From Tetrahymena thermophila SB210 (lineage: Eukaryota; Ciliophora; Oligohymenophorea; Hymenostomatida; Tetrahymenidae), in contig NW_002476204.1 of the NCBI RefSeq assembly GCF_000189635.1, positions 1-64,000 of the forward strand: DNA of 64,000 nucleotides, read 5' to 3'. The translations under genes and the position numbers were made by a program. Positions 1 through 13,100 of the stretch are shown here, one piece after another. Every line of letters begins with the position of its first letter. Within the stretch, counting starts at the first letter, position 1. A model generated the notes under the pieces. It did not search any database and had not been told where the DNA came from. It worked only from the letters and a program-made list of their open reading frames with translations.

Positions 1-222
1 CCCCAACCCCAACCCCAACCCCAACCCCAACCCCAACCCCAACCCCAACCCCAACCCCAACCCCAACCCCAACCCCAACCCCAACCCCAACCCCAACCCC
101 AACCCCAACCCCAACCCCAACCCCAACCCCAACCCCAACCCCAACCCCAACCCCAACCCCAACCCCAACCCCAACCCCAACCCCAACCCCAACCCCAACC
201 CCAACCCCAACCCCAACCCCAA
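1..222. repeat. Macronuclear telomere, (CCCCAA)37
   Basis: Thirty-seven uninterrupted CCCCAA hexamers start at base 1. This is the C-rich strand of the G4T2 telomere of Tetrahymena and its relatives. The array is perfectly homogeneous and joins unique AT-rich DNA at 223 without degenerate units, as expected for a telomere added de novo at a developmental chromosome breakage site. Its start at base 1 means the window begins at a chromosome end. Confidence 0.98.
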
Positions 223-1718
223 AGTAATATTTGTTCTTTTTTATTAATTTATTTTATTTTAATTATGAATTTAGTTGATGATATTTTACTAAAATTAATA
301 GTTTATTTTTAATATAAGTTTTTAACAAGTGTTAACAAACAATTTTCTAAACAAAAATAAACGATTTTTACTTATCAAGTAAGAACAGTATTTTTTTTAT
401 TAAATTTAATAACATCTAAATAATGATTAAAAACTTATTCATATTGAATGAATGAAAAAATAAATAAATTTACAAATATATAAACATATTTTTATGATGA
501 ATTAGTAAACAAACTATTTTTTTAATATTTAATTATATTTAATTATTTTTAATAATGATTTTAAGTAAGTTAATAAATATTTTTAGAGTTAAATTTTTCT
601 TATAAATGTGTTCTAGTTACTATTTTAATATAAATTTTTAATAAATATAAATAATTATTAAAAATATAATAATAATTTTAATAAAATTATTTACCCTTTA
701 AAGAATTTAGATCAGAAAAATTGTTAATTTACTAAAATATCCTTAAATATTTATACTTTTTATAAAATGTTTTATATTTTATACTAAAATATTTGTATAA
801 ATTGAGAAAAAAATAATCTAAAAGTTTGAATTTTTCAAAAAATGACAAAGTTTTACTTTAATTAAATTTAGTTATATATAATGGTAATATAAGGTATTTT
901 TTTAAATATTTGATTTTTTTAGTAAAATTAAATTTTTAAATAAGCTTAAAAATATATTTTTGAAATGTAAAATAATAAAAGTAAATAAAATTGGTAATAT
1001 TTTTCTAGAAATATTCTTATTTCTTATATTATAGATAAATTAATTATAATTTCAATCGATAATATTAATACTTATAGTCTTTAATGAAAAATAATAAATA
1101 AATAAAAAATTTCTAGAATATTTTCTTAAATTGATGGAGACAGATATCTACTGATAAAACACTAATAAGATTATTTAAATAATTACATATTTATTGGTTT
1201 AAAATTAAATCTTTATTTGAATTATGATGAATTATCCTAGTAAGTGTATAATCTAATTTATATGTTTACAAACAAATAGTAACTTTAGTAGTATTAATTT
1301 AAAATCCCGAATAAAATATGCCTTAAAAAAAATTCAATCATGTCTACAATTTTATTTTAAAATTTTTTGCTATGATTAATTGAAGGCGAATGTAGATATT
1401 ATTTTAACTTGTGAATGTATATTTATCATTTTATCATTAGCTTTTAATATATTTTTTAAATCTAAATTTTAACATGCTCAATTGGAATTTTCTTATGAAA
1501 TTTTTTAATTTTGCTTCATAATTCTCAGTTTAAACTACTTATGGTAATCAAAGATTAGGTACAAATGTTGTAAAACTTAACTTTTTCATTATCTAGCTTT
1601 CGGAATTAATAGCTTACTGAATTTATAAAGAAGGTTTGGATTAAATAAAGAAAATATTGATTTCTTAAACAATTTTTATTAAAAAATTTAATTAAAAAAA
1701 CTTGAAAAGTAATTTAGA
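223..1718. other. Gene-free subtelomeric spacer
   Basis: About 1.5 kb of extremely AT-rich DNA between the telomere and the first gene. I see no open frame with coding character, no satellite and no second telomere-like block. The last part must contain the promoter of the transporter gene at 1719, but no specific element can be named. Confidence 0.7.
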
Positions 1719-2732
1719 ATGATTATTTTTGGAGAGTTATGTGCTCTAGCGTGTGCTGCTTCTTGGGCAGGTGCTTCAAATTTATTTTCCCATTCAGTGA
1801 AAACCTACACTCCTATGGCATTAAATTTAGTAAAAGGTGCTGGATCAGTGATAATACTATTTATGTTAATGCTTTTGATTAACGATAGCTTATTTCCATA
1901 AGCTGAAACTTCTCTCTACTTATACCTGTTTGTATCTGGTATTTTTGGCATAGGAATAGGTGATACTTTATACTTTTAGGCTCTGGAAGTACTTGGGCCA
2001 AATGTTACAATTTTGATGGAAACTCTAGCTCCACCATTTACAGGGTTGTTAGCTTTTGCTTACTATAAGGATACTATTTCGTTTGTTGGATGGGTTGGTA
2101 TTACTCTTGTTGTTCTTGGTATTTATTTTGTGGTTCGTAAAAATTCTTCTGAGAAGGATTAATAATTATCAGCAAAAGATATTGAAACTTAAGCTACTTT
2201 TGTAGAAATACCTCTTATTCCATAAGCAGAATAGCTTTTGCATTAATAAACCTAGATAAATTAGTAAAATGACCTAATTGCAATAATAAAAAGCAAAAAA
2301 TTTAAAGGGATAGTATCTGGTGTAATGTGTATGTTTTTCCATTCATTTGGTATGATTTTATCACATGATGCTTTAAAGACAAAATAATTTGACGCCTTAA
2401 CAAGCTCATTTTTAAGGCTTATAGCAGGATTGGTATTTATTGCTATCGTTATGGCCTTTAAAAAATCAGAAAAATTTTAAATACCATAACAAAGCTCAAG
2501 GGATAATTTGATCCTTGCCTTAGGTATATTATTAGGACCTATTCTTTGCATAGTATTCTAACAGATTTCTCTAATGTACACTCGTCCTGAAATAGCATAG
2601 ACTTTAATGGGAACTACTCCTATATTTACTATTTTCATAAGTGCATGGAAGGGTTAAAAAGTTAGCTAATAATACATAATAGGTTCAATGATAGCACTCT
2701 TTGGTGTAATATTGATAGTTTGGAGTAAATGA
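1719..2732 (+). CDS. EamA/DMT-family membrane transporter
   Basis: Single exon of 337 codons under the ciliate code, ending at TGA. The protein is almost entirely hydrophobic and has the two-repeat layout of the drug/metabolite transporter (EamA) superfamily: a first half (residues about 1-145) starting MIIFGELCALACAASWAGAS, a hydrophilic linker (about 146-190) and a second half (about 195-337) starting with a GIVSGVMCMFFHSFG segment. Roughly ten spans can be counted. The phrases LGPNVTILMETLAPPFTGLLA and YTRPEIAQTLMGTTPIFTIF are typical of the conserved helices in each EamA repeat. The ATG chosen begins the first span directly and is preceded by A-rich sequence. The family exports or exchanges small metabolites; the substrate cannot be read from sequence. 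It is the most telomere-proximal gene. Confidence 0.88.
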
Positions 2733-3973
2733 AAATGAAATAAAAAAAATATATTTTTTATATTCAAATCTTTATTTTTAATTGAATCTGTTAAAAATAA
2801 ATAAATATTTTAATTAATAAAAAAAGTTTATTTAGTTAAATAATTTAATTAATTAATGTTTGTTTGTTATATTAATTAATTAATTAAATAAAGTCTCTGT
2901 TTCTTTATTATATTTTAAATGCATATTCTATAAGAGATGTTGGTATTAATTTATATTTTCTATCTAACAATCCACTTTTTTGTAACGTAAAAGTATTTTT
3001 TTTGAATTAATTTTGCTAAAATGACAAGTAAGTTCATTAAGAGTATTTTTAATTAATTTTGTTAAATAAATAAGTAAGTTCATATTAAACTCCTTTTTGT
3101 AGATAATTTTATTCGAAATTATATTTTAAATAAATGTCTTTTGATAAAGATTAAACATTTACATTTATTATTACTTTAAAGATTTTTACATCTAATGATT
3201 ATTTAAATTATATTTAAAATATTTTATTTTAATTTTATTTTTTATTTCTTACTAACTAACCAATGAAAAATATCTAAAGAGTTATTTATTATAGGTATTA
3301 AAAGCATTATTGCTATATTTTGAATAATACTATTAAAAACGAATTAATACCTGAACAATTATATGCAGAGAATCTTTAAAAACATTTTTTGAAAATTTAT
3401 ATGATTAATTTGCATATGAGAATATACTAGATTTAAAATTAATAAGTTTTCATAAATAATTTATGAGTATCTTTAAAAAATATCTTAGATAGATGAATGG
3501 CTTTTTTTTGATTGTATGCATTAATATATGCTTATTTAATTGATTGATTGATTTATTTATTTATATTCGTATAAATAAAATATATAAATTGAAAGCAAGC
3601 AGTATCTTCTTTCTTTTTTACTTAGTAGTTTCTAACTAAATAACTCAGAATGAAATTAATTTGCAAAAAATAGAATGAAAAGCTATTCTAATAAGAAATC
3701 AAGATAAACTTGTAAAATTGAATATTGTGAAATATACATTTTATCAAATACAATTAACACAGGAGGGATTATTAACTTGAAAATATCTTTGCAACAATTA
3801 AGCAATTTAAACAATAATGATTGTAATATATATGAAGCTATATGCCTTCCTAAATATATTTTAATTTGGATCTACTAATTCGAATTTATATTGCTATTTA
3901 AAAAGCATCTATGATATCTCCTTTTATTAATTAATCCCTTTCTTTGTGTATTTTATTTCTGTTTTTGTTTCTC
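2733..3973. other. Intergenic spacer, nothing recognised
   Basis: AT-rich spacer between the 3' ends of two convergent genes. It contains simple AT and ATTA/TTTA runs and no frame with coding character. Confidence 0.6.
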
Positions 3974-4423
3974 TCAAGAAGGTCTGTTCCATAACTTAGA
4001 TTGAGGGAATTCGACAGGTGAGAGCTTCCAGTAAAGGGTATTTCTACGTTCACCATTATCGTCGAATCTTTCGTAGTTGTAACCACCAATTTGGAAAGAG
4101 CTCCAACCCCAAGTGAGGACTATGAAAAGGAGCCAAGGAATCATCTTAGTATTCAAGACAGGGGTATGAATGTTGAAGAAACCGTTTCTTTCAAAAGAAG
4201 AAGTTCTTCTGTACCAGTTTCTAGTAGCAGGTAATCTGCAAGTCTTAGGAATGAGACCCTTAATATTATTAGGAACAAGAGGGACTGGTCTATAAGTACC
4301 TTAGTTTTTGGCAATAAATTCAGCTCTCTTTTGGTGTAAATCACCGAATTCGGGAGCAACTATATCATACTTATTTTCAAAGGCCTTATCAAAGTGGCTA
4401 AAATCTAATTGATCTTTTCCCAT
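3974..4423 (-). CDS. Small single-span membrane protein, possibly mitochondrial
   Basis: One uninterrupted exon of 150 codons, start ATG at 4423-4421 and stop TGA at 3976-3974, with one in-frame TAA read as Gln. The protein begins MGKDQLDFSHFDKAFENKY. It has a basic middle (about 40-88) rich in Arg, Pro and Asn, one transmembrane helix at about 95-113 (MIPWLLFIVLTWGWSSF) and a polar tail ending SKLWNRPS. Codons are strongly biased to AAG, GGT, TAC, CTC and GCT, the pattern of highly expressed Tetrahymena genes, unlike the AT-rich codons of most neighbours. Size, single span and bias resemble the lineage-specific small subunits of ciliate respiratory complexes, but no family motif is visible, so a mitochondrial role is inference only. 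Confidence 0.85.
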
Positions 4424-5912
4424 TTATTTTACTTTTCCTTATCCTATTTAATTAAATTATTTGTAATTTTTTTCTTCTTTATTTGATTAAACAAACAAAT
4501 TTTGATTTAAGAAGAAAAAATATAGAATGAATGAAGTCTTCTTGTTTCTTGCATTCACTTTTTAACTTTGATAATCTCAATATAAAAGATAAATAGTTTT
4601 TATTCCTCATTTTCTTCTTATCTTTCTTTTCTTTTCGAATACTATCAACTACATCCATTTTTTCTTATACTTTTGATAAATAAAATCTAAACAAAGAGGA
4701 TATGCACCCAAAAATATTTACTTAATCAATATTTTATAAATTTTTGTTTTTACATTAGATAAAATACAAATAATAAAATAAATAGCCAATCTCGTTTAAA
4801 ACATCAATTAAGAAAAAAAATATTTAAAAATGGTTACTCATGATATTCTACAAATTTTTGATAAAATTAAAAAAATCTAACTGAAGACCTATAAAAAATA
4901 TTATTTTATTTAGAAAAAATACAAGCTAAAATTTAAATAGGTTTTATCGAGAAAGAGCCTAAGTTTTAAATTATATTTAGTTTCTTTATTAATAAAATCT
5001 TCACAAATAATTGAATATTTCTTTCAAAAAATAATAATTAAAAATAAACAAATAATTTAAATATTAAAAAAAAGAAAAGTAAATCAAAAATTTTATTTTA
5101 CATCAGTTAACAAGTTTTTTAAAATTGTAAAAAGTGTTTCTCTTAAACATAAATCCTAGTTTTTTAACATACGGAAGAGAAATAATAGCTTAAAAAGGCA
5201 TGAAATAGGTTTGCTAAAATAATTAAGCATATAAAACTGATGTAAAATAATCTTTTTACCAAAAATATTTTGTAATTCTATCAAAGAATTATTGGAAATA
5301 TCAAAAAAAATTGATTAACAAAATGTCAGGATAAAATATCCAAATTCTCTCTTAGAATTAACAATATATAAAAATATTTTTTAATAAAGCAAAATGTCTA
5401 GATTCTCGCTGATTTACTCATGATTAACCGCTGCTGCTAATAAAAATAAAATAAATAATAAAATTTAAAAAATTATGAATAAATAAAAAATATTATTAAA
5501 AAATAAATAAAAATTTTGAAAAAATAAATAAATTAAATAAAAAGAAATTAAAAGTAAAATATTAAAAAACAAATAAAATAAACAAAAAAAAAATGTAAAG
5601 ATAAAAATTTTAGATGAAATATTTATAGGCTAATTTTTTTTATGCAAATATTAAATAAATTGTTTGAAAAATTAAATTTGAATATTTTTTAATATATGTG
5701 TATTTTTATTATTTAACTAGACTAGTGTCTTAGAAAATTTAAGTTGATATTATTTCTCTTTAAAAAATAATTTAAGAGTTGATTAATTAAGTTAAGTATA
5801 TTATTATTTTTAAATAATTTTTTTCAGATAAGAAAAGATTATTATTGTTAATTAATTAGTTTTTAATTTATTAAAATAGTGATTCAATTATTAAAAAATA
5901 TTAGTTTTTATA
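4424..5912. other. Divergent intergenic region, nothing recognised
   Basis: About 1.5 kb between the starts of two divergent genes. It is very AT-rich, with long runs of A and of AAATAAAT units. It must hold both promoters, but no conserved element stands out. Confidence 0.6.
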
Positions 5913-6769
5913 ATGGGTTTTGTATTCAGTAAGATTTTTAAGAAGCTGTTTGGTTCAAGCAACTCATTCAATATTCATATAGTAGGCCTATAGAACGCTG
6001 GAAAAACTACTATACTTTATCAATAGTAAAGTTAGTGAAGAAAGACCTATTTATTAGTGATTATTATTTATTATAGTAATTTAGGGAAGGTTATTGAAAC
6101 AACACCTACTTTAGGTAGTAATATGGAGGAAGTTAATCATAAAAATGTAAAGCTGAAAGTAAAAATATATTTAAATTACTTTTTAAGTTTTTTAACTCAA
6201 TTTGTTTTCTATTTAGGTTTGGGATTTAGGAGGTATTTTAAGATTTTTAAATGTTTGATTCTTAGAAAATAACAGTTTTGGATGATAAGCTAATACAGTA
6301 ATTTAAAAATAGGTTAAAAAAGTATTAGAGAAGTATGGGATAATTATTTCTTAGAAAGCGATGTATATAAATAATTATTATGTTTAAGGTTTATTTTACA
6401 AATTTTATACATATATTATAAAAAAGGCTGTAATTTATGTAGTAGACTCTACAGATAAAAGTAAAGAAGATGAAAGTATGGAGGAATTTTAAAAGTTGTT
6501 GAAAAATGAATTGCTGAAAAATGCAGTGTTTTTAATATTTGCTAATAAATAAGACATAGAAGGAGCGATGACAGCAGATTTAATTGCTGAAAAATACAAA
6601 TTATCTGACATCAAAACACACTAATGGCATATTTAAGTAAAGTTAATTAGGTTATTTTAGATTTTATTTATTCAAAATTAATTAAAAGGCATGCAGTGCA
6701 GTTAAAAATACTGGACTTGGAGAAGGATTGGATTGGGTTGTAGATAAAATTCTAGAAAAAAATAAATGA
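5913..6769 (+). CDS. ARF-like small GTPase, ARL5 type
   Basis: Six exons: 5913-6025, 6077-6158, 6217-6232, 6313-6362, 6427-6636 and 6689-6769, giving 183 residues; all phases match. The N-terminus MGFVFSKIFKKLFG has Gly2 for myristoylation and an amphipathic helix, as in ARF/ARL proteins. G1 is GLQNAGKTT, switch I holds TPTLGSNMEEV, G3 is WDLGGQ (split by an intron), G4 is NKQD and G5 is CSAV. The stretches TLGSNMEEV, FLIFANKQDIEGAMTA and HQWHIQACSAV resemble ARL5 most closely among ARLs; human ARL5 proteins are 179 residues. ARL5 recruits tethering factors to the trans-Golgi. Exon 3 is only 16 nt. The gene is isolated, between a divergent membrane-protein gene and a tRNA. Confidence 0.9.
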
Positions 6770-7096
6770 ATGAATTTCAAAAATAAATGCTAGAAAATTG
6801 TTAGCTTTTTATTTTATAAATTAACTAATTAAAAAAGAAGAATTATTATTAAATAAATACTTAAGTTATAATATGCCTATTAGAATTTAGAGCTTTTGAG
6901 TGCATATAAAGTTTGTGCTTTGTTTATTCTGATTTAAAATTATTAAAAAATTATCAAAGCTTTTATATTTACATTATTATGAAAAAAAAAAATCTTATTT
7001 TATTTACTTGAAAAATTTGAAATATGTGTTTGTTATTTGTGAGTTATCAATTTTATGAATCTTAATAACAATTTTAAAAATGTTATTTGATGTATT

Positions 7097-7168
7097 AGCA
7101 GGGTGGCGAAGTGGAATCGCGTTGGGCTCATAACTCAAAGGTCGGAGGATCGAAACCTCTCTCTGCTA
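7097..7168 (+). tRNA. Initiator tRNA-Met (CAT anticodon)
   Basis: A 72-nt cloverleaf. The acceptor arms AGCAGGG (7097-7103) and CTCTGCT (7161-7167) pair with one G-U, followed by discriminator A7168. The anticodon CAT is at 7129-7131 in a GGGCTCATAACTC arm. The A1-T72 pair and the GATCGAAAC T-loop, with A in place of the usual T54, mark it as the eukaryotic initiator rather than the elongator Met tRNA. Internal pol III boxes are present: A box near 7104 and B box GGATCGAAACC at 7147-7157. No intron. Confidence 0.95.
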
Positions 7169-7170
7169 AG

Positions 7171-7176
7171 TTTTTT
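7171..7176 (+). terminator. Pol III terminator of the tRNA gene
   Basis: A run of six T residues two bases after the discriminator base, in the usual place for RNA polymerase III termination. Confidence 0.85.
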
Positions 7177-7527
7177 GTATTAAATTTATTTATCTAAATT
7201 AAAATAAAAAAATATTTTTTACAAAACAAATTTTTATTGTTGTTTTTTTTTTCTCAAGAATTAAGTTAAAATAATTTAAAATATTTTTTTAGTAGAATAA
7301 AAAATTTGCAGTAAACAGAATCAAATTTAAAAAAAGAAGATATTTTTGATAAATTAAAATTAATAATTTTTAATCAATCAAAAAAATTCTTAATTTCTTA
7401 ATTACATTTTTACATGATTTAATTAATTAATATGTATGTATGTGTATTTATGCATGTATGTATGTATTTATATCAATTTAATTATATTTTGTTTATTAAA
7501 AAGTTATTAAGTTGACTAATTTCAAAC
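7177..7527. other. Short intergenic spacer
   Basis: AT-rich spacer containing a TATG/TATGCATG tetranucleotide patch near 7434-7470. No gene is visible. Confidence 0.55.
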
Positions 7528-8426
7528 ATGTTCAATTTAGCTAAATCTATTACAAATTATAATCAATTAGTATATAAAAATAAGTATTTAGTTTCTAAAT
7601 TAGTTTCTAAAATGGAGGCTATGACTTTTTACGAAGTTTTAGAAATACCTTCTACTGCAAATATGGCTTAAATTAAAAAAGCCTACATCAAAAAAGGTAA
7701 TATTACATTACAAAATTCTTTGTTAAAGCATTAATTTACAATTTAAAAATAGCAAAAGAATGGCATCCAGATTAAAATTCTGATAAACCTGACGCAGCAG
7801 TAAAATATAATAAAATTTTTTATTTTGAAAATTGATTACTAATTTTAGAGCCAGAATGCAAATGTTCTAAAATATTTTCTGGAAAGTTTAATGGTGAATT
7901 TTTTACTTATAAATAGGAAGTTTTTAAAGTTGTAACAAAAGCTTATGAAACGTTGAAAGATCCTACTAAAAGATAGATATATGATTTAGGAAGTATTAAT
8001 CCAAACTTTAATTAATCTGCTACTGATGAAGATTTTTCGAAATATTATGATGAGGAAAGTAATCGCTAGCGCAGACCTTATTGGCAAAATAAATGGTATG
8101 GCTTTAAAAAACCTACAAATGAGGAAGATCTTAGGGATAGGTATTAAGACTTTGCTAAATATTAAAAAGAAGATTAAGAATGGGCTTGGAAATCTATAAT
8201 CTTAAAGTTATCAATCATTGGAGGAGTTTTTGTGGCATTTGATATTTTAAGATATTATAAATAGTAAAAACATAAAGAATTGATAAATTTAAAGAAAGAA
8301 ATATTAACGTCTCAATTTAAAGATGAATCAAAGGAAATTGATAATGGATTAACTCTTAATGATTATATACATATACGTTTAAATTAAATTGAAGAAGAGG
8401 AGTCTGGATTTGAAGAAGCCCAATGA
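7528..8426 (+). CDS. J-domain (DnaJ/HSP40) protein with membrane anchor
   Basis: Best splice model: 7528-7696, 7753-7799, 7917-8426, giving 241 residues. Residues about 32-100 form a J domain: TFYEVLEIPSTANMAQIKKA, then KEWHPDQNSDKPDAA with the HPD motif that stimulates Hsp70 ATPase, then EVFKVVTKAYETLKDPTKRQ. A single hydrophobic segment follows near residues 175-192 (IILKLSIIGGVFVAFDIL), then an acidic and basic tail. No zinc-finger or G/F region is seen, so this is a class III J protein held in a membrane. The second intron can be shortened by using an acceptor at about 7850, but the long intron restores a standard J domain without insertion, so I prefer it. Membrane identity (ER or mitochondrial) is open. 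Confidence 0.88.
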
Positions 8427-10101
8427 AAAGGCTGTTCAAATTATTTAAAGCAATTTAATAAATAAGCAAAAATAAAATAATTATATTTCAATCATTAATT
8501 CTGTATAAAATATTACTTTTAATCTACTTAAATAAATAAATTAAATTATTCTAATAGATAATTAAAAATTAATATTTATTTTATTTGAATAAAAATGAAT
8601 TGAACAAATTAAAAATTTATATTAACCAATAGATTTTAAATATTATTTTGTACGTACAATTTACTTAATAAGTCTTTATAAAATTAATATAAATAATTTA
8701 AATATTCAAATAAATAATTGTAATATTCTAAAATATAATTAATTTTAAAACTAGATATTTAAATATTTTTAAATTATTTACTTAAAATAATAATAACAAA
8801 AATTAAAAAAATTTTTGATAAAGTTTGATTTTTATAGCAGGAGTAAGTTAAAATTTCTACTTTTAAAAAATAATTAAATAATTTAAATTCAATTAATCCT
8901 AAAAATATGGAAAATTTGTTGTAATATATAAAAGAATGAGAAGAGCTATATTGTCATTCTTTTAATTTAAATTAAAAAATTTCTAATTAAGTTATTATTT
9001 TTAATAATAATTAGTGAATGTTATGGATAAATATGGAATTTGATTTACACATGGATTTGAATTGGAACAGGATAAAAAATCTAATCCAGAATAAATATTT
9101 TTTTTGGGGATGATCCTTGGACTTAAAGCAATAAATATGGGTAAAAAGAGATACGAAGTATCAAAGATAAATTTTAATTAATTTTTATTTTTTAGAGAAT
9201 TCCATTCAAATAACTAGGTTAAGGAATAAAAAATATTTAAATTAATATAAAATTTTGAAATTAAAAAATTAAAAACTAAGGATTGAGTGAACAAATAAAA
9301 ATTTTATTTATATTTGATAGCAAAAATATATTTTTGATTATTGAAAAGCATATTTAAATTAAATCAAAAAATTGTGAATATAAAAAATAATCACCTTTTT
9401 TGATTAGATCTAAATATGTTATTCAAAATTTAAATATATTTTTTTGAAATGTACCGTCCTGGCTCTAATTAAGGTGAGAATGCAATCATTTTTATACAAA
9501 AAAAATGCACCTTAAAATTAAAAAGTTTTTTTTAAAAATTTTTTAGAAAGGTATTTTGAAAATTAATTATGCTCTTTTGTCTTGATTTTGTAAAATCTAT
9601 TTCTTACATTTATTACACAGACTCAAAAAAGCAAATAATCAAGATTCGATCATGCAAAATGGCTTCTAAAAGGCATGGTATCTTAAAAAAACACTAATAT
9701 TATTGCTTTAAACCAAATAGCTAGCCTGAATAAAAATAATAAAGAAGATACTCAAATACCCATTAAAAAAAAAATTTAATTAAATATTAACTTATAGTAT
9801 AGAGAAGAATTAGGTAAGAGGGAAAAGAGGATATTCCTTATGCTATATTTAAAATATATTTTTTAATGTTTTTAAATTAATTTTATGTAAGTTATTTAGC
9901 TTTTTAATTTATGAAATTTTTTAACGTTATTTAAACTAAATTTCTAAGCAAATAAGATCTAATTATAAAAATTATTTAAATTAAAAGAGTTTTTAAAGAA
10001 AGTAAAATTTTAAGAAATTAAAGACAATTCAAACATAAAATGTATAGATTCAAAATATAGTACCTAATCAAAAAACAATACAAATAAAATTTAATACTAT
10101 T
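8427..10101. other. Intergenic spacer with a weak coding-like patch
   Basis: About 1.7 kb between the 3' ends of two convergent genes. Around 9030-9240 there are short open stretches in two frames (for example DPWTQSNKYGQKEIRSIKDK in ciliate code) with fewer A/T runs than the surroundings. They lack a start and clear splice sites and match nothing I recognise, so they may be a decayed exon or chance. The rest is featureless AT-rich DNA. Confidence 0.45.
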
Positions 10102-13100
10102 TCAGATAGTTAAGCTTGACACAACTTTGCTTAAACCGAAAATAGCATAAAATTTATAGAATATAATATTCTTTTATATATTTTTTAATATAATGATCTT
10201 AAAAAGTGCCAAGATAGACTAAAAAAAGATAAAGTCAACTCCAATAACTAGAAAGAATTAAACATATTTTGAATTAGCATAACTTGGCTCTTCGTTGCTT
10301 ATAACAGCTAAAATGACATAAATATAAAATAATAATAAACATACCATAAAAAAGGTAGATAACTTTTGACCTATTCTTGTTATTTTATGAGCTATTGTTA
10401 TTAAGAAAACTCCAACTTCAACTATTATTGAGCTAACTATTGAAATTATTATTTTTTAAATAACATTATAACTTTCATCAAATACTGTTGACAGACATAA
10501 AGAGTGGACTACTCTCAAGTAAATAATATTGAATCTAATTGGTCTTGAAAGAGATGGCTCATATGTATAAATTGTATTGAAGTAGGCGTGAAACACTTTA
10601 AATTATACAAAAAGAGACAATTTTTTAAGTTGTTCTATAGTTTAAATTTCATCTTCCTTTAATTTAACATCTTCATTTGCTAAATTACTTTTGCTGCTCT
10701 ATTATTAAAATGTACTTACAGTTACCTTATTTGAATTTATTAATTTGTCTTATTATACTTCTTAAAAATCTATTAATTAACCTTAATTTAGATTTTCATC
10801 TTAAATTTTTGGCTACTTAAACTCTTAAATCTAATCTGATTAGACTTATTCCTCAAGCTAAAGTACTTAATTATCAAGATTTTTCATAAAGTTTGGCTAC
10901 TCAGTTGATGATATTTAATTTTCTAATTTTAAAAGGTCCATTTATTTTGATTCAATTTTTTCATTTTTTAAAATTGTTAAAGTATTTATAAACTTTTGTC
11001 TTTTTCTTGTTGTTTGATTATTAGAATTTATTAAATCTTGCTAATCTTAATTAGTTTACTATATAACGCCATTTAATTCTTAGATACTTTATAATTGCAA
11101 ACTTGGTGTCTAATTCTTTTAGCTAATAGGAGGATTTTCTTATTCCGATACCATAGGCATAATCTATGAGATAGTAGTTTTACTAAATTTTTTGTCTAGA
11201 TTTCTACCATATTTATATAAACCCAATTATAACAATGTTAAAGTAAAAAGAGTCCAAACAAGAGCATATTAATAAAATTTATCAAAATTAGTTATGTTAT
11301 TAAATCCATCTGAACTAAAAGCTTCTTTTACATTTTTATTAATAAGTAATGATTCTAGATCATCAGTCACAGTTGTAGGATTTGTACTATTACAATAGCA
11401 ATAGTATTTATTATTTTTTTTTACATTGTTACATCCATTAGTAGACCAAGCCTATGATTATTGCATTTAGAGACATGTTTAATTGTTAGGAGAGGGTTAT
11501 AAGTCTTAAAATTTAAAAATATAAACATTTTATTAATTATCTTTTTAATTCTCCTTTGTGTTAATTAATTTTCTATTGGTAGGCATTTTGCTCATTTGTA
11601 AAAAGTTAGAACCTTATTGATATAATAATCTATTTGAGCTTGTATTTGCTAAGTCTAAAGAATATTTTATAACTGGATTCTAAGTAATTGTTATGCTTGA
11701 GTTTACTTGTTTTAATTTTTTGATATAATTCTAGAATTCAGATGTTTATTCGAAGGGATTTTGAGAGTAAGTAGTCTAACCTAAATAGTAAGCATTTGTT
11801 GTTCGTGAATCCTAATAATCAAACATAACTTATTTAAGGTTTTTTGAAGTAATTTATTAGCAGTCAAGTGATATTAAATTACCTTATAGCTATACTCCTC
11901 CCTGATTAGGTAGAGTTGCTTTGCTTAGGTAACTGCATATTTAGTCTGATATATTCATTTGTTGAGATATCAAATTATTGGAAAGAATTTAAGTAGTCGA
12001 ATTTAACATTTTAAAAGAATCTACTACATTTTGAAGAAAAACATTATTGTTATTCATAAACATATCATTCTAACTAATCAAAGATTATTAGTTTTACAGA
12101 ATTGTATTTAGCTAGATTAGAACAGGGATGATCTAAGATTCTTATTAATTAGAAATAGATTATTATAGTTGGGCAATTACTTTGTTTGCATATGTTGATA
12201 ATAAAGATGAATTAGGTAGAGAATTAACTTAGCTTATTATTAATTATATAAGCTAAGATTTTTAAGTATTTATTGATTAAAGATTATAAACTGGATAGTT
12301 CTTTGATATTTCTTCTCCTATCACACACAAATTTAAGACATTTTAGGAAATTGTTTTACTACTATCAATTTATAAAGCTTGGTCAATAATACTGTTGATT
12401 TAATTCTCGTTTTGAGCAAATGGTTATATGTTTACCTATATGGTTGTATTGTAAACAGCTAAATAGCAATCTATAGCCTAAACCATTAATGTTAGATTCC
12501 CTGAAGGGAGGATAGTACTCAATTCATTTTATAAGCTTTAATCCATTATTTATCTTCTTAGTATATAATTTGGAGATACCTATTCTTACTAATAATCAGT
12601 ATCATTAAGGTAGTAAAAGAATTAATAAGATATAGGTGCATTAGCTGAAAAGCAACCAGACATTTTAATTTAAAAAATTGTTTATAGAGCTTATCCACTA
12701 GGACTGTTTATAGATAGTACACAATTTTTGGGTGGTAAATTTATATTAAAGTTATTAATACTTAAACTAGGCATTATGTAATAAGGATTGTATGCGCTGA
12801 ATCTGACTTATACAATAGCATTTGAAGGAAGAATATTTACGAAATAATCCCAAATTCTAAACCTCACTTAATAATAATCAAATTTTATAGCTCCTACTAC
12901 TGTATTATTATAAAGTATTGCACCAGCATAGCTTAGCAAGTCAGATGAAACATTACTTCCATATATGAGAGTTGCATCAATATCTTAATTAATGTTGACT
13001 TATATCAACTAAGAATAATCTTAAAATTTTACAATTAAAATAGGTATATCAGTTTCTGATAAGAAGACCATAGTTGATTAAAATTTCTAACGGGAATCTT

